Shown here one piece after another: positions 44,601 to 52,642 of a DNA stretch of 64,000 nucleotides. The notes beneath the pieces are model-generated. The model had not been told where the DNA came from and made no database searches. It saw only the letters and a program-made list of their open reading frames with translations. A program made the translations under genes and the position numbers. Origin of the DNA: Streptomyces sp. NBC_00683 (GTDB lineage Bacteria > Actinomycetota > Actinomycetes > Streptomycetales > Streptomycetaceae); contig NZ_CP109013.1 in assembly GCF_036226745.1 (NCBI RefSeq), forward strand, positions 5,704,001-5,768,000, given 5' to 3'. Numbering within the stretch: the first letter of the stretch is position 1; the number at the start of each line of letters is the position of its first letter.

Positions 44601-45869
44601 GAGGCGGCCGAGGAGATCGTGCGCCAGCTGCGGCTGCGCGACCTCGGTGGCATCGTCGTCGTCGACTTCATCGACATGGTGCTGGAGTCCAACCGGGACC
44701 TGGTGCTGCGGCGACTGCTGGAGTGCCTGGGCCGGGACCGTACGAAGCACCAGGTCGCCGAGGTCACGTCGCTGGGCCTGGTCCAGATGACGCGCAAGCG
44801 CGTGGGCCAGGGTCTGCTGGAGTCCTTCTCCGAGACCTGTGTCCACTGCAACGGCCGCGGCGTGATCGTGCACATGGAGCAGCCGACGTCCGTCGGCGGC
44901 GGCGGTGGCGGCGGCAAGCGCTCGAAGAAGCGCGGACGCGGTGGCGCCGGCCAGGAGCACGACCACGACCAGCACGTCCAGGACCACGAGCACGACGAGC
45001 ACGCGGTCGAGAGCGAGGACGAGGTGGCGGCCGAGGTCGCAGCCCCGATCGCGCTGCCCGAGCCGGAGTTCGTCGCGGACGAGGAGCTGTACAGCAGCCC
45101 GGCCGAGGCGGAGGCGGCAGCGACACGCGGCCGTGGCCGTCGGCGTGCGACCCGCAAGGTGTCGGCTCCGGCCGGCACGCCGCAGGCCGCCCCGGCTCCT
45201 GTGGCCGAGTCGGCCCCGGCCGTCGAGGCGGAGCCGCAGGCCGAGCCGGTCGCCGAGACCCCGGCTGTCGTCCCGGCCCCCGAGGCCGAGCCCGCACCCG
45301 CGGGGCGTACGCGCCGCAGGGCGACCCGGAAGGCGACCTCGCCGGCCGGTACTCCCAAGTCGGCCGATGTCGCGCAGCCGGTCACGCCGGCCGAGCCCGC
45401 CGCGGAACCCGTAGCGGTCGAGGACCCGGTCGTCGAGGCCGCAGCGGCCAAGGCTCCGGCCCCTGAGGCACCGGCAGTTGACGAGGCATCCGCTCCGGTC
45501 GCCCCGCCGCGTGCCCGCCGCCGGGCGACCCGCAAGGTCACCGCTCCGGCAGGTTCGCCCACCGGTGCGGACGAGGCGGCGGTCGTCGTGGTCACGGGCA
45601 GCCCCGCGACCGAGCCGGCCCCGTCCGACGCCCCGGTGGCGGACGAGTCCGGGACGGAGGCGGAGGCCCCGGCCAAGAAGGCGGTCCGCAAGGCCGCCAA
45701 GAAGGCCCCGGCCAAGAAGGCGGTCACCAAGACGGCCGCGAAGAAGACCGCTGCGAAGAAGACGACCGCGAAGAAGACGACGGCGAAGAAGGCAACGGCG
45801 AAGAAGACCGTCGCCGCCGAGCAGTCGTCGCCTTCCGTGACCGCTTCCGCACCGGCCGACGAGTCCTGA
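41685..45869 (+). CDS. rne: Ribonuclease E/G, large actinobacterial form
   Basis: A 1394-residue endoribonuclease central to mRNA decay and rRNA processing. The catalytic region lies in the middle: S1-like domain about residues 670-760, DNase I-like site with VVVDVNTGKF (about 946) and VVVDFIDM (about 990), and the Zn-link CVHCNGRG (about 1051). The long N- and C-terminal arms are low-complexity, with nine R-rich RRRA-x-RK-x-x-APAG-x-P repeats and a Lys/Ala-rich histone H1-like end (AKKTTAKKTTAKKATAKK). ATG 41685 follows a GGGAG site. Confidence 0.95.
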   Translation: MLEPIEPGTAGNTEDNTPGDKLPPRRRRRAASRPAGPPSGAPGAAVAEDATPAIPAEEAAVTGTTGTAKAETAEAAEAAPPARARRRAVRKATAPAGAPQTPEVVEPAAAAPVETPDETEEAPEAAEPAPPVRARRRAVRKATAPAGAPQNAEAAAEIVAEPVAETAEPVAEVAEAPVAEAPRGRRRATRKATAPAGAPQNAEAAAEEIVVAEQTEPVAAEATETPEPVAAPRGRTRRRASAPAGTPQGTQAAEVPAETVAEPVAEAAEPVAEAPVAEAPRGRRRAVRKATAPAGAPQPAEEAAEEAAAETGESLPAAVAEELAAEAEEVEEAAPRGRQRRRATAAAGRPEFTGKVEESARRSRRAARPAVAVFQAPVFAEPMFQTPETAAAAAAAAGSGSQYEENDEFEEPKAPERASRKAAQAPQAVQAEPETEAAAPAQAAEAAPQGGSRRRRRRRGEAVETEPAATPVTLPVEEPVEDEHEAEPEAEAEHEDDSDEYGDRPSRRRRRGGRRRRRGETNDADDAEQHDEASEDEQEQDEDNDEDHESSASGSSSSRRRRRRRRRSGDASGEDGPSGQDDPERTVVKVREPRKKEAEREPGTGFDEVQSIKGSTRMEAKKQRRREGREQGRRRVPIITEAEFLARREAVERVMVVRQSGERTQIGVLEDNVLVEHYVNKEQATSYVGNVYLGKVQNVLPSMEAAFVDIGKGRNAVLYAGEVNFEALGMAHGPRRIETALKSGQSVLVQVTKDPIGHKGARLTSQVSLPGRYLVYVPEGSMTGISRKLPDTERARLKTILKKIVPEDAGVIVRTAAEGASEDELRRDVERLQGQWEEIQKKSKSSGSTNAPTLLYGEPDMTVRVVRDIFNEDFSKVIVSGEDAWETIHGYVSHVAPDLTDRLSRWTSEVDVFATYRIDEQLMKALDRKVYLPSGGSLVIDKTEAMVVVDVNTGKFTGQGGNLEETVTKNNLEAAEEIVRQLRLRDLGGIVVVDFIDMVLESNRDLVLRRLLECLGRDRTKHQVAEVTSLGLVQMTRKRVGQGLLESFSETCVHCNGRGVIVHMEQPTSVGGGGGGGKRSKKRGRGGAGQEHDHDQHVQDHEHDEHAVESEDEVAAEVAAPIALPEPEFVADEELYSSPAEAEAAATRGRGRRRATRKVSAPAGTPQAAPAPVAESAPAVEAEPQAEPVAETPAVVPAPEAEPAPAGRTRRRATRKATSPAGTPKSADVAQPVTPAEPAAEPVAVEDPVVEAAAAKAPAPEAPAVDEASAPVAPPRARRRATRKVTAPAGSPTGADEAAVVVVTGSPATEPAPSDAPVADESGTEAEAPAKKAVRKAAKKAPAKKAVTKTAAKKTAAKKTTAKKTTAKKATAKKTVAAEQSSPSVTASAPADES

Positions 45870-45913
45870 TCAACGGTCGACTGAGCATTTCGTAACCGGT
45901 TGTTCATCGATCC

Positions 45914-45946
45914 GTGTCCCGCCCCGAAGCCTTCGGGGCGGGACAC
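45914..45946 (+). terminator. rne terminator
   Basis: Arms 45914-45927 and 45933-45946 pair perfectly over 14 bp with a 5-nt loop, followed by CTGCTTTGTTTC, one of few T-rich tails in the window. Confidence 0.9.
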
Positions 45947-46215
45947 CTGCTTTGTTTCAGAACTGATGCACTAGCGGGTTAACGGGCCCGAAATCACCTG
46001 AGAAATCCCTGATAATGTGACGGCGGTCGTCGGCCTGTTCAGGTTCCCCAGCGGGACTACGGTCGGTGACCGACCCGGTTCAGGACAGACTGGGCCCAGA
46101 TTCCTCGGTAGGGCGTCGGCATTGTGCCGGTGGGGTTATGCGCGGCCTCGTAAGACGTCCCGCACCCCAGACCTCTGCCTGTAAAGAGCTCTTGCGGTGT
46201 TCAAGGAGGACGTCC
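45947..46215. other. Promoter region of the glycopolymer operon
   Basis: This 269-bp stretch has a lower-GC part (about 45955-46025). No gene is apparent. It ends with AAGGAGGA (46203-46210), a near-perfect ribosome-binding site for the aminotransferase gene, and must hold that operon's promoter, which I could not fix precisely. Confidence 0.5.
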
Positions 46216-47334
46216 ATGACGAGCATCAACGAGCAGCCGATTCCTGCTGCCCGCCCGGTCATCGGTGAAGAAGAGATCGAGGCTGCGGTACGCGTGCTGC
46301 GCAGTGGCCGCGTCGTACAGGGGCCGGAGGTCGCGGCTTTCGAAGAGGGCTTCTCCGAGCTGGTCGACGGCCGACACTGCGTCGCCGTCAACTCCGGTAC
46401 CTCCGCGCTGCACCTTCTGCTGCTGGCCCTCGGCATCGGCCCGGGCGACGAGGTGATCGTCCCTTCCTTCTCCTTCGCGGCCTCCGCGAACGCGGTCCGC
46501 CTCGTCGGTGCCGATGTCGTCTTCGCCGACATCGAGCCCGGCAGCTACGGCCTGGACCCCGCCGCGGTCGAGGCGGCCATCACGCCGCGCACCGCCGCGA
46601 TCATGCCGGTGCACCTGTACGGCCACCCGGCGGCGATGGACAAGCTCATGCCCATTGCGGCGAAGCACAAACTGGCTGTCGTCGAAGACGCGTGCCAGGC
46701 CCACGCCGCCGCCCTGAACGGCACCCCCGTCGGCGCGTTCGGCGAAGGCGGAACGTTCAGCTTCTACCCGACGAAGAACATGCACTCCCTCGAGGGCGGC
46801 ATGGTCACCACGGCCGACGCCGAGCTCGCCCGCACCCTGCGCCTCCTGCGCAACCAGGGCATGGAGCAGCGGTACGCCAACGAGATCGTCGGCGCCAACG
46901 TGCGCATGACGGACGTGGCCGCGGCCGTCGGCCGCGTGCAGCTGACCAAGGTCGGCGGCTGGACCGAGCAGCGCCGCTCCAACGCCGCGTACCTCGACGC
47001 GCACATCACCACGCCGCACGTGACGACGCCGCCGGTCGCCGAGGGCGCCCGCCACGTCTACCACCAGTACACGATCCGGGTGCAGGGCGACCGCGACGCC
47101 GCGATGGCGAAGCTCACCGAGGCGGGCATCGGCAACGCCGTCTACTACCCGACCCCGATCCACCGGCTGAAGCCCTACTGGGAGCCGGACCAGAAGGCCG
47201 GCCGCAACTGGGACCTGCCCGAGACCGAGCGTGCGGCCGCCGAGGTCGTCTCGCTGCCCGTCCACCCGTCGCTCAGCGAGGGTGAGCTGGAGCGCATCGC
47301 CAACGCCGTGAACGCACTGGGGGAGAGCCTGTGA
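46216..47334 (+). CDS. DegT/DnrJ/EryC1 PLP aminotransferase (WbpE-like)
   Basis: A 372-residue sugar aminotransferase. The PLP lysine is Lys187 (FYPTKNMHSLEGG), and NSGTSALHLLLLALG and VVEDACQAHAA are family motifs. ATG 46216 follows AAGGAGGA. The next gene overlaps it by 4 bp, so they are coupled. With the adjacent Gfo/Idh oxidoreductase, as in the WbpB/WbpE pair, it would oxidise and aminate C-3 of UDP-GlcNAc uronate; the UDP-GlcNAc3NA assignment is inferred from gene context. Confidence 0.88.
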   Translation: MTSINEQPIPAARPVIGEEEIEAAVRVLRSGRVVQGPEVAAFEEGFSELVDGRHCVAVNSGTSALHLLLLALGIGPGDEVIVPSFSFAASANAVRLVGADVVFADIEPGSYGLDPAAVEAAITPRTAAIMPVHLYGHPAAMDKLMPIAAKHKLAVVEDACQAHAAALNGTPVGAFGEGGTFSFYPTKNMHSLEGGMVTTADAELARTLRLLRNQGMEQRYANEIVGANVRMTDVAAAVGRVQLTKVGGWTEQRRSNAAYLDAHITTPHVTTPPVAEGARHVYHQYTIRVQGDRDAAMAKLTEAGIGNAVYYPTPIHRLKPYWEPDQKAGRNWDLPETERAAAEVVSLPVHPSLSEGELERIANAVNALGESL

Positions 47335-48344
47335 CCGCCGCCGTACTGAGGGCCGGGCTCATCGGCCTGGGCTCCATGGGGCGCCACCACGCCCGTGTGC
47401 TGGCCGGACTCGAAGGCGTGACCCTGGTCGGCGTCGTCGACCCGATGGGCGACAAGAACGGCTGGGCGCAGGGCGCCCCCGTCCTGTCGACCGTCGAGGA
47501 GCTCATCGCCCTCGGTGTCGACTACGCGGTCGTGGCCTGCCCGACCGCGCTGCACGAGACGGTCGGCCTGCAGCTGGCCGACGCCGGTGTCTGCGCCCTG
47601 ATCGAGAAGCCGCTGGCCGACACCGTCGAGGGCGCCCGCCGCCTCGTCGAGGCCTTCGAGTCGCGGAACCTGGTGGCCGGAGTCGGCCACATCGAGCGCT
47701 GCAACCCGGCCCTGCGCTCGCTGCGCAGCCGTCTGGAGGCCGGCGAGCTCGGCGACGTCTTCCAGGTCGTCACCCGCCGCCAGGGCCCGTTCCCGCACCG
47801 GATCGCGGACGTCGGCGTGGTCAAGGACCTCGCCACGCACGACATCGACCTGACGGGCTGGGTGACCGGTCAGACGTACACGTCGATCGCGGCCCACACC
47901 GTGTCGAAGTCCGGCCGCCCGCACGAGGACATGGTCTCCGCCGTGGGCCAGCTCTCCGACGGCACCATGGTCAACCACCTGGTCAACTGGCTGAGCCCGC
48001 TCAAGGAGCGCTTCACCTCGGTCACCGGCGAGCGCGGCTGCTACATCGCCGACACCCTCACCGCCGACCTCACGTTCCACTCGAACGCCGCGGTCACCAC
48101 CGAGTGGGAGGCGCTGCGCGCGTTCCGCGGTGTCTCCGAGGGCGACATGATCCGTTACGCGATCCCGAAGCGCGAGCCGCTGCTTGTCGAGCACGAGCTC
48201 TTCAGGGACGCTGTGCTGGGTACGGACGCCGACATCTGCACCCTGCGGCAGGGCCTGCGTACCGTTGAGGTGGCTGCCGCGGTCCTCGAGTCGGCCGTGA
48301 GCGGCACGACCGTCCGCCTGGACACCAACAGTGCGGCGGGCTGA
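47331..48344 (+). CDS. Gfo/Idh/MocA NAD-dependent sugar oxidoreductase (WbpB/WlbA-like)
   Basis: A 337-residue oxidoreductase. The Rossmann motif is GLIGLGSMGRHHARVL and the catalytic Lys sits in the EKP motif (CALIEKPLAD); DLATHDIDL carries the usual His. GTG 47331 overlaps the aminotransferase stop. In WlbA/WbpB the enzyme oxidises the 3-OH of UDP-GlcNAcA, providing the keto group for the aminotransferase. The assignment is inferred from this pairing. Confidence 0.85.
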   Translation: MTAAVLRAGLIGLGSMGRHHARVLAGLEGVTLVGVVDPMGDKNGWAQGAPVLSTVEELIALGVDYAVVACPTALHETVGLQLADAGVCALIEKPLADTVEGARRLVEAFESRNLVAGVGHIERCNPALRSLRSRLEAGELGDVFQVVTRRQGPFPHRIADVGVVKDLATHDIDLTGWVTGQTYTSIAAHTVSKSGRPHEDMVSAVGQLSDGTMVNHLVNWLSPLKERFTSVTGERGCYIADTLTADLTFHSNAAVTTEWEALRAFRGVSEGDMIRYAIPKREPLLVEHELFRDAVLGTDADICTLRQGLRTVEVAAAVLESAVSGTTVRLDTNSAAG

Positions 48345-48449
48345 AGCCCCGGCAGCGGGCATATCGCTCATCTGCCCGGTCCGCTGCGCACTCCTGGGGA
48401 GTGCGCAGCAGGTACCGGCTCGTTTGTCTTCCACCGGAGGAAGTACAGA

Positions 48450-51032
48450 ATGAAATCCCCTGCCCGCCGACCGCGGCTCGCCGTGATCGTCGCCAACGGC
48501 ATCACGGGCGACTCGCGGGTCCAGAAGACGGCTGTGGCCGCCGCCCGCGACGGCTGGGACGTCACGCTGATCGGCAGGAGTGACACCAAGCGTGTCCAGC
48601 GGTCGAGGATGGGACCGATCCAGGTGGTCCGCGTCCCCGTGTCCGCGGAGTACGTGCGGTCGGTGAAGGCCCGCAGGGCTCATCCGCTGCGTGGGGCCAT
48701 GACCCAGTTCCGTATCCACGACCAGGCGGCTCTGAGCCACTACCGTGCCTCCTACCGGGCCTGGGTGCGCCAGACGTCGGCCGAGACGACCTGGTCGGGC
48801 GCGCCCCGGCGGGCGTCCCTGAAGGCCGTGCTGCGCGCGCGCCGCGCCGTCTACAAGCTGCGGGTACGCGCGTTCAAGTGGGAGCAGCGCCGGACGCCGA
48901 AGGATCCGGTCCGCGACTGGCGCCGGGACTGGCCGCAGCTGGTCGATCTCGACCTGGCGTTCGGTCCGGTGATCGAGGAACTCAAGCCGGACGTCATCCA
49001 CGCCAACGACGCCACCATGATCGTGACGGCCGCGCGCAGTGCGGCGCGGCTCCGGGCGAGCGGTCACCGCTGTGCCTGGCTCTACGACGCGCACGAGTAC
49101 ATCCGCGGCGTCGAATGGCCCAACCCGCGCCAGGGCTACGCCCTTCCGGCGGCCGAGGCCGAGTACATCGGCCGCGCGGACGCGGTGGTCACCGTGTCCC
49201 CGCAGCTGGCCGAGCTGCTCAAGAACGACCACAAGCTCGCTGAGGCCCCCCTGGTCGTGGGCAACTCCCCGGTCCGCGAGGTCATCGGCTCCGGCTCGGT
49301 GCGCTCGTCCGTCCGCGAGGTGTGCGGCCTGGGCCCCGAGGTCCCGCTGATGGTGTACTCGGGCTGGCTCGGCCCGGAGCGCGGTGTGGACGCCGTCATC
49401 GACGGGCTTCCCGAACTGCCCGGCGTACACCTGGCGCTCGTCTGCAGCCGGGTGACCCCGCTGCTGGAGCAGCTGCTGGCGACTGCCGAGTCGCTCGGTG
49501 TGCGCGACCGCATCCACCTGGTGCCCTATGTGTCGCAGCACGAGGTCGCGGACTACCTGTCCTCGGCGGACGTCGGCCTGACCCCGTTCAAGCGGGTCCC
49601 CAACTGCGAGGTCTCGCTGCCGACGAAGGTGTCCGAGTACCTTCAGGCGGGTCTTCCGCTGGTCACCAGCGACGTACGGGTGATCAAGGCGTACGTGGAG
49701 GAGAAGGGCCTCGGTGAGGTCTTCACCTGGGACGACCCGACCACCTTCGCGGCCGCCGCGTCCCGCGCGCTGAAGAACCGCAGCGAGCTTGCCGCGCACA
49801 TCACCGAGGACGTGCTCAAGGAGCTCTCCTGGGAGCAGCAGAGCGCCGGGCTGCTCGAGCTGTACCGCACCCTGTCGAAGAAGACGCCGCCGGTGCCCGT
49901 CGCCGAGGTGTCGTGGACCGTCCAGGAGACGCCGGGGGCCGCACCGCTCGGTGCGAGCAGCGGCAAGTCCGGTGTACCGGTCTGGACCCCCCTCGGCCCG
50001 ACACCCGTGAAGCTGGGCATCGGACCGGCCAACTACGCCGGTCAGGGTGCCGCGTTCGCGCAGGCCGTGTCGCAGGCGAATCCGGATGTGTCCGTCGAAG
50101 TGGTCATGAACCAGCGGGCGGACACCTTCGACTATCCCGCGGACGTCTACGTCGACGCCTCCCGGCTCGGCGAGCTGGACGTCCAGCTGGAACAGGTGAA
50201 GCGGGTGGTCGGCCGCTACAGCCACCTGATCGTCGACGCCTTCATGCCGGTCTTCGGACGGCTCAACGGCGACACGATCGCCGGCGATCTGGCCGCGCTG
50301 CGCAAGGCCCGCGTCAAGGTGGCGCTGCTGTCGCACGGCAGCGACATCCGCAACCCCGCCCGGCACCTGGAGCGCCACGAGTTCTCGCTGTTCCGGGACG
50401 CCCCCGAGGGCATCGCGGAGAAGCTCCAGGCCAAGGCCGAGGCCAACCGGCGGATCGCCGACGAATGCGGCCTTCCGCTCTTCGTCACGACCCCCGACCT
50501 GTTGGACGACCTGCCGTCGGCCAAGTGGGCGCCGCTCGTCGTCGACGTCGCCTCGTGGGCGGCCGACCGTCCCGTGATGGAGCGCGAGCGGCCCATCGTG
50601 ATGCACGCCCCGTCCAAGCGCTGGACGAAGGGCACGGACCGCATCATGCCCGTGCTCACCGAGCTGCACGACAAGGGCGTGATCGACTTCAGGCTCGCCG
50701 AGGACATCCCCTGGGCCGAGATGCAGGCGCTGGTCAAGGAGAGCGACCTGGTCCTGGACCAGTTCACCACCGGCAGCTACGGCACGTTCGCCGTGGAGGC
50801 GATGGCGGCCGGAAAGCCGGTCGTCGGCTACATCAGCGACGCGGTGAAGGCCACGACGAACGGGGAACTGCCGATCGTCAGCGCCACTCCTGACACCCTG
50901 CGCGAGGTGCTGGGCTCCCTGATCGACGATCGCGAGGGAACCGCGGCCATCGGCCGCGCCTCGGTGGAATTCGCGCGTACTTACCATGACGGACGCTGGA
51001 CCGCCCAGGTACTGAGCGGTTTCCTCAAGTGA
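48450..51032 (+). CDS. Two-domain glycosyltransferase, GT4-type N half and second GT half
   Basis: An 860-residue protein. Residues about 1-480 form a GT-B glycosyltransferase: IVANGITGDSRVQKTAVAA near the start, an acceptor domain with an Arg-rich insert, and C-terminal GT4 features (MVYSGWLGPERGVDAV, LPTKVSEYLQAGLPLVTSDV). Residues about 510-860 form a second transferase-like half (GIGPANYAGQGAAFA, HAPSKRWTKGTDRIM, FAVEAMAAGKPVVGYIS). ATG 48450 follows GGAGG. The next gene is a paralogue of its N half. Likely builds or decorates a wall polymer. Confidence 0.85.
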   Translation: MKSPARRPRLAVIVANGITGDSRVQKTAVAAARDGWDVTLIGRSDTKRVQRSRMGPIQVVRVPVSAEYVRSVKARRAHPLRGAMTQFRIHDQAALSHYRASYRAWVRQTSAETTWSGAPRRASLKAVLRARRAVYKLRVRAFKWEQRRTPKDPVRDWRRDWPQLVDLDLAFGPVIEELKPDVIHANDATMIVTAARSAARLRASGHRCAWLYDAHEYIRGVEWPNPRQGYALPAAEAEYIGRADAVVTVSPQLAELLKNDHKLAEAPLVVGNSPVREVIGSGSVRSSVREVCGLGPEVPLMVYSGWLGPERGVDAVIDGLPELPGVHLALVCSRVTPLLEQLLATAESLGVRDRIHLVPYVSQHEVADYLSSADVGLTPFKRVPNCEVSLPTKVSEYLQAGLPLVTSDVRVIKAYVEEKGLGEVFTWDDPTTFAAAASRALKNRSELAAHITEDVLKELSWEQQSAGLLELYRTLSKKTPPVPVAEVSWTVQETPGAAPLGASSGKSGVPVWTPLGPTPVKLGIGPANYAGQGAAFAQAVSQANPDVSVEVVMNQRADTFDYPADVYVDASRLGELDVQLEQVKRVVGRYSHLIVDAFMPVFGRLNGDTIAGDLAALRKARVKVALLSHGSDIRNPARHLERHEFSLFRDAPEGIAEKLQAKAEANRRIADECGLPLFVTTPDLLDDLPSAKWAPLVVDVASWAADRPVMERERPIVMHAPSKRWTKGTDRIMPVLTELHDKGVIDFRLAEDIPWAEMQALVKESDLVLDQFTTGSYGTFAVEAMAAGKPVVGYISDAVKATTNGELPIVSATPDTLREVLGSLIDDREGTAAIGRASVEFARTYHDGRWTAQVLSGFLK

Positions 51033-51055
51033 CGCGTCCGGGGGAAAGGTTGTTG

Positions 51056-52642
51056 ATGGAGACGCAGGAACTCGGCACCGACAGGCCCGTCAGGGGCCGG
51101 GTCGTCATGCTGGTCGACAACAAGGTCGAAGGCGATTCGCGCGTACAGAAGGCTGCCGAGTCCATGGCCGCGGCAGGCTGGGACGTGACGCTGCTGGGCC
51201 TGGTCCGCTCGGGCAACGGGCGCAGCTGGAAGCTGGGCGACGCCGACGTGCGGCTGCTGCCGCTGAAGACGCCCCTGGCGAAGCGGCATGCCGAGCGGCA
51301 CCGCTCGCTGCTGCGCCGTCCGCTGGCGTATCCGCCCGGTCCGCTCGCCGCCTATCGCCGGCAGTGGGCGAAGGCGTGGCGCGCCGACGTGGCGACACGT
51401 CGTGCCGCGCTCAAGGTGGCGCCGCAGGCAGTCGGTACCCCGGGCTTCCGCAGGACGGAGCAGGCCCGCCTCAAGGTGGCCGGGCCGGTGTCGAAGGTGA
51501 TGCAGCGCTGGATCGAACTCCGGTCCCGCCAGTCCACCGAGGCGCAGAAGGCCGGCCGCCGGCTCCAGGGGCCGCTGGACCGGGCGTTCACCGCGGCCTG
51601 GAAGAGGGCCAAGGGGAACAGGGCCTGGCGCAGGCTCGAGCCCGCACTGTGGGACTACGAGCTCACGTACGGCAAGGAGATCGACGCCCTCAAGCCCGAC
51701 CTGATCCATGCCAACGACTTCCGGATGCTCGGAGTCGGCGCCCGCGCGGCGGTCCGCGCCAGGGCCGCGGGCCGGAAGGTCAAGCTGGTCTGGGACGCGC
51801 ACGAGTTCCTGCCGGGCGTCCGCCCGTGGGAGGACAACGCGCACTGGATTCCCGGCAACACGGCGCACGAGAGCGAGTTCGCCCCGTACGCGGACGCGGT
51901 GGTGACCGTCTCCGAGGGCCTCGGCGACCTGCTGCGCGAGCGCCACTCCCTGGCCGAGCAGCCGACGGTCGTCCTCAACGCGCCCGACCGGCCGGTCGAG
52001 CGGCTCGACGAGGACGACGCCGACCCGGTTCCGGATCTGCGCGAACTGTGCGGCATCGGCCCGGATGTTCCGCTGGTCGTCTACAGCGGCTCGCCCGGTC
52101 CGCAGCGTGGCCTCGGCGACCTGGTGGAGGCACTGCCGCACCTCGACGGCGTGCACATGGCGTTCGTCGTTCCCAGTCCGGCCGCCGGCTACATAAAGGG
52201 CCTCCTGGCCCGGGCCGAGGAGCTGGGGGCGGGCGACCGTCTGCACGCGGTTCCGTACGTACCGCACTGGCAGGTCGTGAAGTTCCTGTCCGCGGCGGAC
52301 GCCGGCTGCATCCCGATCCACCACTGGCCGAACCACGAGATCGCTCTGATCACCAAGTTCTTCGAGTACTCGCACGCCCGGCTGCCCCTGGTCGTCAGCG
52401 ATGTGAAGACCATGTCCGAGGTGACCCGTTCGACCGGTCAGGGCGAGGTCTGCACCGCTGAGGACGTTCCCGATCTGGTCCGCGCGATCAAGCAGGTGCT
52501 GGCCGATCCCGAGCGCTACCGCGCCGCCTACGACAAGCCCGGCCTGCTGGACACCTGGACCTGGGAAGCGCAGGCCGAGGTTCTCGACGGCCTGTACACC
52601 AACCTGCTCTCAGACCGCGAGAAGGCGGAAAACAGACTATGA
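51056..52642 (+). CDS. GT-B (GT4-like) glycosyltransferase
   Basis: A 528-residue cytoplasmic glycosyltransferase. MLVDNKVEGDSRVQKAAESM aligns with the N-terminus of the upstream 860-aa protein, showing common descent; WDAHEFLPGV, VVYSGSPGPQRGL and TKFFEYSHARLPLVVSDV match the same positions. ATG 51056 has GGAAAGG upstream; GTG 51029, overlapping the previous stop, is an alternative without such a site. Its 3' end overlaps the next gene by 4 bp. Donor and acceptor are unknown. Confidence 0.85.
   Translation: METQELGTDRPVRGRVVMLVDNKVEGDSRVQKAAESMAAAGWDVTLLGLVRSGNGRSWKLGDADVRLLPLKTPLAKRHAERHRSLLRRPLAYPPGPLAAYRRQWAKAWRADVATRRAALKVAPQAVGTPGFRRTEQARLKVAGPVSKVMQRWIELRSRQSTEAQKAGRRLQGPLDRAFTAAWKRAKGNRAWRRLEPALWDYELTYGKEIDALKPDLIHANDFRMLGVGARAAVRARAAGRKVKLVWDAHEFLPGVRPWEDNAHWIPGNTAHESEFAPYADAVVTVSEGLGDLLRERHSLAEQPTVVLNAPDRPVERLDEDDADPVPDLRELCGIGPDVPLVVYSGSPGPQRGLGDLVEALPHLDGVHMAFVVPSPAAGYIKGLLARAEELGAGDRLHAVPYVPHWQVVKFLSAADAGCIPIHHWPNHEIALITKFFEYSHARLPLVVSDVKTMSEVTRSTGQGEVCTAEDVPDLVRAIKQVLADPERYRAAYDKPGLLDTWTWEAQAEVLDGLYTNLLSDREKAENRL

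Noticed and set aside
41619..45002. Long open frame opposite rne (1127 codons, minus strand)
   Set aside because: High-GC codon bias keeps antisense frames open; its translation is low-complexity and mirrors the rne repeats, with no ribosome-binding site or domain.
46066..46215. Longer aminotransferase start at 46066
   Set aside because: The added 50 residues are non-conserved and AAGGAGGA lies directly before ATG 46216.
47175..50987. Long minus-strand frame opposite the aminotransferase and glycosyltransferase genes
   Set aside because: Antisense shadow of three well-supported genes; its translation is Arg/Gly/Asp-rich without motifs.
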